DNA of 64,000 nucleotides. Origin: Hirudinaria manillensis. Its lineage: Eukaryota > Annelida > Clitellata > Hirudinida > Hirudinidae. Location of the stretch: positions 10,976,001 to 11,040,000 of the forward strand of contig CM067530.1 in assembly GCA_034509925.1 (NCBI GenBank), given 5' to 3'. The notes beneath the pieces were generated by a model. The model was not told the DNA's origin. It did not search any database and saw nothing but the letters and a program-made list of their open reading frames with translations. A program made the position numbers and the translations under genes. Positions within the stretch are counted from its first letter, which is position 1. Each line of letters opens with the position of its first letter. Positions 51,037 to 64,000 of the stretch are shown here, piece after piece.

Positions 51037-52813
51037 ATCAAATTCCTGCAGGATTTGTGTAAACGATTGAGTATTTGAGGGGCTTCTGAGGAGGTTAGAT
51101 TCCGTGTTGAACACGGATCGATTATTGCAAATGTCTGTTTTTGGAGTAAACATAAACATAGTTCGCTTAATTATAAACTACTATAGAAAATTCACAAATC
51201 ATACATTTTGGGCAGTGAATTTGTTGTTGGTGGGTCTTAAAAATATTAGATGTAACACAAAATCTTAGCTTCACTATATGGCACATTAGCATCTACATAT
51301 AGACCAAACATGGCAAGCATTTCACTTTCAGAAAGCAACACATGCATTAACCAATATTTTAAAAAAATATATTTTGCTATCAATTACTCCAGAATTTCAG
51401 AAGGCAATTTCCAGCAATGTTAACAAAACTTATATTATGTTATTAAATGCATGGTATTATACTATTTGTTTAACTTACAATAATCAAACAAAGTATGTAA
51501 TTCATGGCATACATTGTAGTGATTTTTTTAACATCCATTTGTGAATACAATTAGACCAACGACTAGAAAATCGCCATTGTTTGATAAACCTACCAACCTT
51601 CGGACAGTTCAGAGAGATCAATTTTAAGAGCTTAGAGACAACAGAGGTTGCTTGGAGAAGAGATTGCGAGCACAGATAATGAGATAGACGTGGCACTCAC
51701 CCCAGCCACAAATCTAGTCTTGCCATCATAGAAAAGCTGGCATTCACTCCAAGCCTAGGATTTTCAAGTTTAGAAGCAGAGGCCCTTCATAGAGTTTCAG
51801 GATGTTTTCTCTTTAAAACTTAGGCAACGCAGATGCATGAATTAAGCACAATTATGCCAAAAAATGCATTCATCCATGCCACAAGTGTTAGCTAGAGACA
51901 ATCACAGTCTCCCTGTGTTGAATGCACCTGTAAAAACATGGATGCACTTAGACTGCACCAACTCTCCAGATGTCGAAAGACAAGTCTCCTCATTATCTTT
52001 TATAGTAAATCCGAGTACTGCTCTCTACAATAACCTCCAAGGTTGATGACGCAAGCTCAAATCATCAGAATTTCAGAGAACCGGCATTCGTTCAGCAATT
52101 AACAGAAGAGAGTACAAGCGCTTTACTTAGACCCGGGACAACACGTCTCAGACCAGGAGAGATATTAGAAGCATTGCTCCTTTAAACAAATATGGCGGTT
52201 TCAGTTAACGTAATTTCAATTATTTAATGTGCTATTTCTAACAAGTTGATCATATTGATTTTTTGGAAAACAAACAAATAACAAACCAGTGGAAAATATA
52301 CTAACAATTAGGCGGATAAATCTCAAAAATCTAACGACGCGAACAAACGAACAAGCAACAGCGTAATGGCAGAATCAAAAAACATTAAATAGGAATTGTA
52401 AGGTGGCACAATTTATTAATACAGTAATTTTCAATTTTTAAAATTACTTACATTCAATTTATTGGAGACATTGCTGGGTATTTTTTCGCTTCAACCTGCG
52501 CATTTTAACGTAATGTTTACAACATAATAAATCATTCATCTTGCCATCGCTATTCCTAAACAATAAATGCATAAATCCAAACGCTTAAAAAAATCTACAA
52601 AGCTAAATCCCAAACTAGGAGAAAAATATATCTGGCCGAGCCATACAGATCAGCTTCCTAGAGCAATCAAGGAACCACATTTGAAAAGTGCCCCTGCCAC
52701 ATAACGAAAGTAAACATAACAGACGCGTGACAGAATTATACAATGTATTTATTTATTTACATTTATAAACAAAATTAACAAAAGTTTTTTCGAAACAGTC
52801 CATTTCAAGTAAA
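51037..52813. other. Upstream region of the SR gene
   Basis: No complete gene was recognised. It contains the implied 5' UTR exon of the SR gene, whose position I cannot fix, and one isolated exon-like segment on the minus strand at 51701-51754. The remainder is AT-rich and featureless to the eye. Confidence 0.4.
51701..51754 (-). other. Isolated 54-base exon-like segment
   Basis: Minus strand: acceptor CCTAG, 54 open bases (WSECQLFYDGKTRFVAG), donor GGTGAGTG. It is phase 0 at both ends and would splice in frame to the acceptor ten bases before the SR-protein ATG, but I see no upstream coding exon. It could be an alternative 5' exon, a cassette exon, or chance. Confidence 0.25.
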
Positions 52814-54184
52814 TTATTTTTTGCTGATTATTGGCTTAACAGCCTTGCCAGCCTTTCTTGCTAAATAACGCGCTCTAGCATCATCAAGCGATTCGCCAAT
52901 ATTTCTTTTTGCTTTTTTGTCTTCAGTTTTATTTTCTTCCTGCTTGACATCATCTACTTTGACTTCCTCTTTCTCCCTCCTAGATTCACTCTTTCGCTCA
53001 GCAGATCTTCTGCGACGAGCATGATCGGGGGATGATTTTTTCTTGTATCTCCTCTCATCTCTTTCGTGACGATCTCTGCAATCATCATTGCGCTTTGGTG
53101 ACCTTCTGTCATGCCTAGATCTTTTGACATGACGGTCACGACTCTCCTCGCGACTACTGCTGCTTTCGCTCCTTCGACCGCGTTCCTTTCTCGGAGTTCT
53201 GCTCCTGCTGTGTCTTCTTTTGTGTCTTCTTGGAGATTCATCATCACTTCCTTGGATTTTTTGGAGAACCTGTCGTCTATCCTCTCTTTCAGGACTTGAG
53301 CTTCTTTCTCTATTTGGCAGTGGTTCTTCTTTACGATCATCTCTGACCAATTCTTCTTTTGGATCGGCGTGGCCAACTTTTTGTTCCAACAGATTTAGGT
53401 AGAAACCGGTGTAGTCCTTTTCTCCCCTCGACTCCATTAGTTCTTCGAGCACCTCTTGGCGCCTGTCTCTCTCTTCTGCCTCCTTTCTCTCTTTCAGTTT
53501 CTCTTTGTATGTATTTGAAACGAAACACTCCTTGTCATCAAATTGGTCTCCTTCTGCATCTCTTTCTTTCTGGATCTTTTTCTCTGTTATGATCTCATAA
53601 CGCTTCTTCCTATTCTCTGCTGCCTTCACCAGTCCTGCTATGTACTTGGGCTATAGAACAAAAAGTATGGATGTTAATTTTGACTCTTAATTGGATTGTA
53701 TAAAATTTTGCTAAAGAAAAATAATCAAGGGTTAGCTTAAAATGTCTATATAACCACTAAATTCAAATAAAATTTACCTTAAGATCTTTCTTAACTGCAA
53801 GCTCCTGCTCCTCCTCAGCCTTTTTATGGTCCTGATCATAAACTTCGTCATAATCAAAACAATGCGGATTCTCATTCAGGGCTTTTTCGATGTCCAGCTG
53901 AACCTGTTTCTTTACGAACTTGTGCCTTGCTTCATTTAACCTCTTCATAACGACAGTCTTTTCATCTTTTTCATCATCACTGTCCATTGCAAAAACAGAT
54001 GGCTTCAAAGCAGAAGCAGGCTTTTGATCCTTTCTAATGATAAGTCCATACCTAAATGTAATCAAATACTGTTATTTTCTCATATTCTAATAACTAATTA
54101 ACATCCTTAACTTTTTAAAATGAAAAACAATCAAAATAAGGCTGCTTTAACTCACTTTTTGTTTGTCAATGCGCTAAGATCCAT
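52814..54184 (-). CDS. NSRP1: NSRP1 (nuclear speckle splicing regulatory protein 1, CCDC55) homologue
   Basis: Exons in transcript order: 54156-54184, 53778-54051, 52814-53650. Product 379 residues. The N-terminus has KKYGLIIRK and KPSVFAMDSDD, followed by a long charged helical segment (PKYIAGLVKAAENRKKR, QFDDKECFVSNTYKEKLKER, YTGFYLNLLEQKVGH) typical of NSRP1. Then comes an Arg/Ser/Glu/Asp-rich region with RHxRRHSRSRTP and KRSRHDRRS, ending ARARYLARKAGK, matching the conserved ARDRYLAR motif near the end of vertebrate NSRP1. The human protein is longer, mainly in the RS-rich part. Expected to act in nuclear speckles in alternative splicing. Divergent from the PAK gene. Confidence 0.92.
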
Positions 54185-54882
54185 GATGTCGTATTTTAAA
54201 AAATATGTGGTTTAATTTTAAATTTGTGGTTGATTTTCTTTTCACTTCGATATATCGCCAACATCAGCCATAGCTATCACGATCCGATGTTTGGCAATAA
54301 AAGACTGTATAAATTGTTCGAATAAAATTTTAATTAAAATTATGAAATTAATAAGATGAAGATTGGCAATATAAAAAATGTCGAATTTTTACAAAAAAAA
54401 GACATTAATTACTTTCAGTGCAAGACATTTGACCGGAATATTTCCTAAATTGTTTCCGAAAAGGCATGATTTTGTGACCAATGACAAATATATTTTCATT
54501 CAAAATTTAATAATTTCTTAGATTAATAATTATAATTTCGAACTATTTATCATTTCATTACTCACATACTTGGCGTGATTAATATGGCCGGACAATAGAA
54601 CTCAGTCAGCCTTGTTAGGTGGACATGTGTGGCGAGGAGATAATTGCTCATAATTAGATTAATTCCGATACTGGATTAAGTGACGTTCTGTGCAGTCTGT
54701 AATCGGCTTGTTAACGAGTTTTCAAGCTCTATGTCAAGCGGTTGACATCTGACGATATATTTAGCTGCACACGGAAGAACTTTCAAACGTGATTTTTATG
54801 GTTGCTTTGAGTTACTTTTAGAGAACGAGAGGTTTGCATAGACAAATCTGAAGTATTGTAAGCCCCAAAGTTCCAAAGAACA
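54185..54882. promoter_or_regulatory. Bidirectional spacer, NSRP1 / PAK
   Basis: 698 bases between divergent start codons; both promoters must lie here. No clear TATA box was seen. Confidence 0.35.
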
Positions 54883-57449
<2,567 letters not shown>

Positions 57450-60400
57450 GGTGCTTTGTTGCCCGTGTCCGATTCTCGTTTGCATTCGCAAGAAATTATG
57501 CGAACTCGCTGGAGGTTGTGAGGTTTTTCTTTTTTTCTGTCTGTTTGTCGGTGTTGATATTAAAAGGTCTCTTCTCAAAGACTGTGATGGTTAGCAAAGG
57601 AGAATTAAACGATTGGATGCAGACATCAAAGTAAACATTGGTGCAGAAGAGGGATGTTTTACAATCTTTGGTGATATTAAGATTGCATTCTTTATTGTTT
57701 TGGATTTGAGATTAAGGTATCATCTAAATGTTTATCATTGCTTATTTAAAGAGCATTCACGTTTTTGAGTGTAGTGGTTCTATCTCTCCCCATAATTTAT
57801 TCCCCTGACTTGTGGTTAGAATAATTTATTTTTGAGACATCTTTACCTCTTTCGTTTGTCGAGCTTATCTGTCTGTTGTCACATTCCTTGCTATTGTTTA
57901 GATAGTTAGATGTGTCTTTGTTGTCTGCTTTCTGTGTTTTCTTTTTGGAATTGGAAGTTTTGTTCCAGACTTGTTAAGTGGTATTACTAATCAAAGAGTG
58001 AGTTAAACTTTTCGAGTGAGTACTTTTGCAGCATTACCATCATCATTATCATCATCATCACCATCCCATTCAAATTACCATAATTTGGCATGGATCCCAA
58101 CTTTAAAGAGGAGTTTTTTAAACTCATTCAAATGTGTAATTTGAGCGATTTGAAAAAAACTTATAGTTTTAGATTCTTTTTAATTTGTTCCTTTTGTGGG
58201 ATTTTGAAATTAATTTTACAAAGTACATGGATTTTGTCGTCATTTCAAGCATTTGTTTCTGACCAGCCACATCACATTTCAATTGTGAACTTTGTAATCT
58301 ATTTTATATCTTTTAATCTCTGTTTTCTAACATTTACTATGGATATTATCCTAACGTTTTTTGATATAATAATCATGTTTTATCTTGGTTAGCCTCTTTA
58401 TGCAGCAGTGTTGCCTTTGACCAGGAATTGTCAATCATTCCCATGTCAATTTTAATAATCATAAGGTGTTCACAGTTATCTGCAAACTGAATATAAAAGG
58501 TTGGCAATGAGATTCTTTACTTTTCAAATACCCTCATTTTTTTTTGTTCATATTTTAGTTGAGCTCTGCAATATGACTCGTTGAATTTGTTTTGTTTTCA
58601 ATATTTATGAGATCACTAATGAGTTGGTTATCTTCCACCATTAACAACGAGAAGCCTGTTAAACTAAACTTTGAGACGGTGTCGTCGCATTTCGTCCTTC
58701 ATTTGTGAGTTCAACCTACAATAATATTATTTCAGATATTACTTTCTGGAAAGTACTTTTCAAGTTGGAGATTCTAACATTCTCATCAATTATTTATTTT
58801 GTGCCCTTAACATTTATATTTATATCTGAGTTAAATAAAATCGCTTTTCTAATGAGGTGATCATGGGATGAAAGTTTTCCATTGTGCTGAAAGTTACTTG
58901 TAAAATATTATCGTGAGCTAATTTACTTCTGCTGTAGCTTGACTACAACGTATTTAGATTGAATTTGCTCAAATATGCAATTGTAAACTGTGACACCTTT
59001 TCCAAATTTTGTTTTTTGGGCAAAAGTCATCAAATCTCAGATTATTACTTTTATTTTTAGACCATGGAGGTATCACCAGTGCCTATTTTGTGTTTCTATG
59101 CATGGGGAAAACTCAAAACTTAATTTTGTTCTGGTATTGACTTTCTAATAAACATTGTTCGTCTTTTTCACTAGGTTTTTATTTAGCGATATTGCTGCCG
59201 GTTTTGACAGAAATGCATTCAATGTAGAGGTGTTGATTAAGTGCCTAGTCCCTGGTAAAGTAACTTAGACGTAGATTCTCAACGCTTGTTAGATTTAACG
59301 ATGACTAGTTGTGTTTGCCTTTAGTTGAGTTATTAATGTCTTTTGGAAGTTATACATTAATTATGAATCATGACTAAACGAAGCTCTAAAAAGAAGTTTA
59401 ATAAAAACTCACCGCTTGGCTCCGGCAGCTCCAAACGAAAATGCCTCCATCGCTGAAGCAGACGTCAAAAACATCTAGGAGTTGGCTGCGTTTTACGATT
59501 ATTAAATAAATCGTTAATTTGATATATGTGATGTTAATCATTTTATGTTTAGTTAATTAATTAATATTTTAATTTTTAAAACTAAACCGTCTAAAGTAAA
59601 GCAAAATAAAACAAAAGTTCTCAAAATTTTCTTCGTTTGACTCATTGGATCATTATTCAAGGATTTCTCCATGTCCAGTTGAGATTATTTTTTGTTTCGG
59701 AAAAATGTATTATCGCTTCCATAATCTTCCTCATTTCCATAACTTCGTCACTGTCATTATCCTAGTTCCAAGAAGACAGATGACTTTTAAAAAAATAAGG
59801 TAATCTTGAAGTAATATTTTAATCAGTATACCGACTTTCATGGGCATTATTATTTGTCGAGAATTTTTAGTAAAAAAAGCGCCATATGATACATTTTTGC
59901 AGAATTCATAGGTTTGGTCATGACTTGTGTGATTTCACTTTTAAAGGCGTCTTTTGAAATATAAATAAATGTCGGTTTGTCGATTGACTATAAACATGAG
60001 CAAATTTGATTGAGATGATATAATTATGTAATATTAGTTTTAAAATTCTAGACAAATATAGTTTGATCAACTAATATGCTTGCAATTCGTTCTAATTAGA
60101 GCATGATTTGGAAAACATTTACGCAAAGTAACTGATAAATGACAATGCCAGTAAAAGACAAAATGCCGTTCCGTATCAGACATTAATATCTTCGTCAGAA
60201 TCTAACCCTTACATTATCTGCTTGAAATAAAATTCTTTAGTTCCTGAATAAGTTTTGTTCCAAGAATGCTTCGTAAATCATGAAAGTGTTCAAAATGACG
60301 GTAAGCATTCTGATAAAAAATAATTTTCAATAAAAATTATACTGCGTCATCTCATTATTATTAATAGTTCTATTTATAGTCTCGACGGTGGCTTAAAAAC

Positions 60401-60938
60401 AGCCTGGAGCTGGCGCTTAGACAGTCCTTTCGGATATCATTTTTATTTTGGCGTCGAATTTGACGCAAATTTTCCAAATTTAATTGAAATAAATGGCTAT
60501 TAATCGATCCATTAAATTTGCATTTCCATCATGTGGAGTTTTAAAGTCGGTTTAGCAAATGATGATAGTCGGACATTTAAAGGAGAGCGGTAAAGGTTAC
60601 GTTGTTGCTTTACTATATAAAAGCAGAGATATTTTCGTTTTCATTTTATTTTATCATTTTGCAATGCATTCTCTAATGCAATTGACACCATGGCGGGCTA
60701 TCGTGAGCTTTATGAAACAACGACGCTAATGTAAGCAAATTGAATCCGTTTGCTCTTGCAGGTATTAAAGTATCTCATACAATGAATTAAGAAGGAGACT
60801 TTTAAGGGCTATTAACCGAACAACCTCTGCAATCAAATATCTGATTGCATCTCAATCCCCATTCCATGCGAACCTCTTTCTGTACGAGTGTGACGACGCA
60901 TCATTCCATCGTACTCAGTTTGACCTCCGAATACTTCC
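57450..60938. other. AT-rich gene-poor stretch downstream of PAK
   Basis: Probably the PAK 3' UTR at the left, with several AATAAA-type signals (for example near 58834 and 59147), then intergenic DNA. A 100-codon frame at 58090 has composition typical of AT-rich non-coding DNA and no family features. I see no RNA gene. Confidence 0.5.
60614..60623 (+). promoter_or_regulatory. Candidate TATA box
   Basis: TATATAAAAG, followed about 70 bases later by an ATG at 60690 and a GTAAGC donor at 60731. The short frame 60690-60730 (MAGYRELYETTTL) could be a first exon. It does not join in frame to the exon starting at 60939, so the link is unproven. Confidence 0.35.
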
Positions 60939-62550
60939 ATGAGCATCTTCAAGAGCATATCGGGATTCTTCTCATCCGTCGGAAATGAACTTCCCGTTTC
61001 CATAGCGTCCATATCCCTGGGGAAAACCCAAACCACGACCACACCACCGACGACTACCACTGCTACTTTGAGTCGTCCGGTGCCGCCTATTAGCGACGAC
61101 AGCAAGTCTTCGAACCCAGCGTTCAGGGCCGAGCTGGCCAAAGGCCACGTCCCTCAAGAAGAGTCCGTTGCCAGGCCAGACCAGCCCCAGATCAGAGATG
61201 CCAAGACTAGAGAAACCTCTCAGACATCGGGAGACGTACGCACCGTTGTTCATAGAGAAAGACGAGACTGCAGATCACCTCCCAAGGGTGGATGCACGGC
61301 CGATACTCCGGCCAGGTTTAACCAGGAAAATCTCGAAAAGTCAGAAACCATTCAAGCCGGAAGCAAGAAAGACGGACCAGAAACGACGGTGGAGACCAAA
61401 GATCAAGAATCGGCTTTTGCCTCTCCTGTGCAGAATGCAGCATCGACAACAGGTTGGATAATGTATTGCTTATGTTTTCAATTTGTTTGCTTGCTTTGCT
61501 TTGCTTTTCTTTCTATTTTCTCCTCGTTAAGAAATTGGTCAGTTGTTGACCATTCTCTGGTCTGTTAGTATACCTCGTTGCCTAACTTAGTACACGGCAC
61601 TCCTCGCGGGGGATTGAACTCGAGACCTACGGGATGGGAGTGAAGGCTATTTCATCACCATCTTCGTTGATGGATGTGCTTCCGCGTTGGACTGATGCAT
61701 TAGCGGAGTGTTTGCCACTAGAAGTATAATGTGAGGAGTTGATGATAGCGATGACGATGACGACGACGATGACTATCGTGATGATGATGATCGTCTCAGC
61801 CAAAATTGGGGTTGGTGGGGAGACAAATTAGCAGTGGGGCGTGCCTCCTCATCTCTCCGTATCCGAGATTGTGATCTCAGAGATAGTGATGGTAGCGACG
61901 CCGGTCTTGACTGTTGGATGGTTGAATGACCGCGGTTTTTTTGGGTTTTTTTTTGTTTTTTTCTTTGTTTTTTTTTTATTGCAAAGATTCTATTTCCTTT
62001 GGCAATTTTTCTGGGAAAGTTTGACAGGAAAACAGATCGTTTTCTCGATCAGCAGACTGTGAAATCAAATGACGGAACGTTGAAAATGGTTTCCGGTAGA
62101 AGTGGAAATAAAGATTAAACAATAAACAATAAAAAATGACGATGATTGTGATGGTGACGATGACGATGATGACGATGACGATGAAAATAGCCATCAACGA
62201 GTCCATTAAGACGACGATGGAAGTGATTGATAGGGTCAGAGGTTCCCAGGATGTTCATCGAAGATGATCTCCGCATTCAATCATTACGTGTCCATATCGT
62301 TCATCCATTCGTCAGTCCATCCATCCATCCATCCATCCATCCATCCATCCATCCATCCATCCATCCATCCATCCATCCATCAATCCATCCATCCAGGAAC
62401 CCAATCAACGCCCGGCCAGCCACAGGTGGACCTCAGCTACCTGAACGAGGAGGAGAGGCTAAAAATAGAATCGGTCATGGCCAGGGCTAGAAGGGCCTGC
62501 AAAGAAGAAGACGACGACGATTCCGCCGCGCCACGCCAATCCGACGGAGG
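60939..62550 (+). CDS. N-terminal exons of a Rab-binding-domain (RIM/rabphilin-type) protein, 3' end outside window
   Basis: Exon 60939-61452 starts at the first ATG after an in-frame TGA. It encodes a polar, Thr/Pro/Ser-rich region (171 codons plus one base). Exon 62397-62550 joins in frame and encodes [20 protein letters not shown], then an acidic stretch (KEEDDDD). The helix DLSxLxEEExxxIxxVMxR is the hallmark of the first Rab-binding helix in RIM, rabphilin and related presynaptic/exocytic Rab effectors; in RIM a FYVE-type zinc finger follows. A donor GGAGG|GTAATT closes the second exon, so the gene should continue past 62550; I could not find the next exon before 64000. Which effector it is cannot be decided. 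Confidence 0.5.
62317..62396. repeat. (CATC)n tract directly forming a 3' splice site
   Basis: About 80 bases of CATC repeat end in CATCCAG, which is the acceptor of the exon starting at 62397. The repeat serves as the polypyrimidine tract. Confidence 0.85.
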
Positions 62551-62568
62551 GTAATTGAATTATTTTTA

Positions 62569-62610
<42 letters not shown>

Positions 62611-64000
62611 TGTTATCAATTATTCCCAAGAGACCAGTTAGGGCGTTGCCCAATTCGCCCTCCCGCTTCTTAGAACGCCCCTTCTCTGACCCCTACCTAC
62701 CCGATATAAAAAGCTTTCCCATCCCGATCGGTTGCCATGGTCACCGGATGGTGACTGGGGCGTCGTTCCGCTTTTAGTTCGCATCCTGGAATCTAGGTCG
62801 GGTCGTAACTTGACCCAGAATGCGTCGGCCGACGATTTCTATGCTGCCATTATTGTCATCGGATGCGGCCGCATTGTCCTATTTACGGACTTCATGAACG
62901 TTATGAGGAAGATGATGATGATGATGATGATGATGGTGGTGGTGATGACGACGATGATGATGATGATTATGATGGATGGAGCAATTAAGATTTAGTACAA
63001 TCGAATCTTTCTTCTTTCTTTTTTTGTCTCGGATGGCTCGATTCAACTCTCTACGAGAGACTAATAAAACGACCGACCGTCCATAATCATTCTACGTAAT
63101 TATGTCGGGCATAATTTCGGAGCGTTCGCCTCAACGAGAGAAAATTATTCGCTCGATAATTTCGACAAAATGCCGTCGGACAATGAAGTCCGAGGATGTC
63201 CGAGAGTGAGACCGAAAGAATTATTGCGGATAATTCCAGAGATGTAGTTTGCCACCATCATCGTCATCGTGATCATAATCATAATCATCATCAACGTTGA
63301 GGTCATCATCACGGGATGCCAACATAATCCTCCTGCCAGCTGCGGTTCATCTGCTCCGAACGCCGAAGCCATTGAACCGTGAACGAAGAATGAATTCGAT
63401 TTTCAGACTTTTTTTTTTTATTTTATGTTTATCCATTTATTTTCTTTTTTTTCTCATTTGTTGTTGTTGTTGTTGTGTGCGTTCTCATCTTGCGGGGAAG
63501 TTGATAAGTAAAACTATATTCATAATGAAAATTCAGATATTAAAAAAAATATTTATTCCCGATCCTCTATTTCTACGACATCCTGGGCGCCCATCCCTTG
63601 ATTGCTTCCATTCGCAGTCGGTTTCCAATCTTCAATTCCCTCTCGCCCATCCCTCTCTCTCTCTCTCTCTCTTCCATGCTTTTCACTCACTCACTCACTC
63701 ACTCACTCACTCACTCACTCACTCACTCACTCACTCACTCACTCACTCACTCACTCACTCACTCACTCACTCACTCACTCACTCACTCACTCACTCACTC
63801 ACTCACTCACTCACTCACTCGCTCGCTCACTCACTCACTCACTCACTCACTCGCGCGCGCTCTCTCATTCAATCTCACTCCGATCCACTCCGGCGCTTGA
63901 TTCGCTCTTGCGTCACTTAGACGCACCGCCGGGCACCCCCGGAAAATCAATACGAACGTAAACAAACGAACGCCTCCGTCTTACAATCAAACCATCCATC
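62551..64000. repeat. Right edge: microsatellite-rich, probable intron
   Basis: ATT repeats at about 62568-62607, GATG/GGTG repeats at about 62910-62970, and a long (CACT)n tract at about 63684-63852. The rest is unique sequence in which I recognise no exon. It is probably a large intron of the Rab-binding-domain gene. Confidence 0.6.
63684..63852. repeat. (CACT)n microsatellite
   Basis: About 40 copies of a CACT/TCAC tetramer with a few CTCG interruptions near 63820-63830 and 63850. Confidence 0.95.

Noticed and set aside
58090-58392. 100-codon frame downstream of PAK
   Set aside because: Phe/Ile/Leu-rich composition typical of AT-rich non-coding DNA; no splice context, homology or start context.
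60690-60730. Confident first exon of the Rab-binding-domain gene
   Set aside because: It has an ATG and a good donor after a TATA-like box, but no acceptor joins it in frame to the exon at 60939.
63297-63961. THSL-repeat protein frames up to 207 codons
   Set aside because: All three forward frames read through the (CACT)n microsatellite, so the open frames are repeat artefacts.

Overview
This is an animal (metazoan) nuclear window. Genes are split by short spliceosomal introns with GT-AG, and a few likely GC-AG, boundaries. The products are metazoan families (RAD9, PAK, SLC6, SLC3, SR proteins, a RIM/rabphilin-type Rab-binding segment, a hillarin/KY protein). Short TTAGGG-type tracts and very abundant microsatellites are present. 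Intron size and gene spacing suggest a compact invertebrate genome. An annelid or other lophotrochozoan is only a guess; nothing here proves a species. Gene models were built by eye from open frames, splice consensus and phase. In every complete model the exon lengths sum to a multiple of three.

Layout. 0.7-3.0 kb (+): 3' part of an AT-hook, acidic-tailed chromatin-type gene. 3.0-7.7 kb: microsatellite and minisatellite desert. 7.8-13.3 kb (+): 15-exon SLC6 transporter with a 462-base (CAT)n tract in an intron. 13.6-17.1 kb (-): single-exon DHX38/PRP16 helicase (copy 1). 18.1-22.7 and 23.8-28.5 kb (+): two tandem 19-exon secreted M13 (neprilysin-fold) proteins whose zinc-binding motifs are destroyed. 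28.8-33.2 kb (-): 13-exon RAD9. 33.7-37.3 kb (-): DHX38 copy 2, with one intron. 37.9-41.2 and 45.2-49.1 kb (+): two SLC3/4F2hc-like heavy chains that flank a minus-strand hillarin/KY-type pseudo-transglutaminase (41.4-44.7 kb). 49.6-51.0 kb (-): SRSF4/5/6-like SR protein. 52.8-54.2 kb (-): NSRP1 homologue. 54.9-57.4 kb (+): group I PAK kinase. 57.5-60.9 kb: AT-rich gene-poor DNA. 60.9-62.6 kb (+): 5' exons of a Rab-binding-domain protein that probably continues to the right, then more microsatellites.

Themes. Splicing genes are concentrated here (two PRP16 copies, NSRP1, an SR protein). Three families are locally duplicated (DHX38, M13-like, SLC3). Several proteins keep an enzyme fold but lack catalytic residues (the M13 pair, the SLC3 pair as is normal for that family, and the hillarin-like protein). 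The strongest candidates for something undescribed are the tandem secreted pseudo-neprilysins and the DHX38 pair, which combines precise presence/absence of an intron with a near-identical core.
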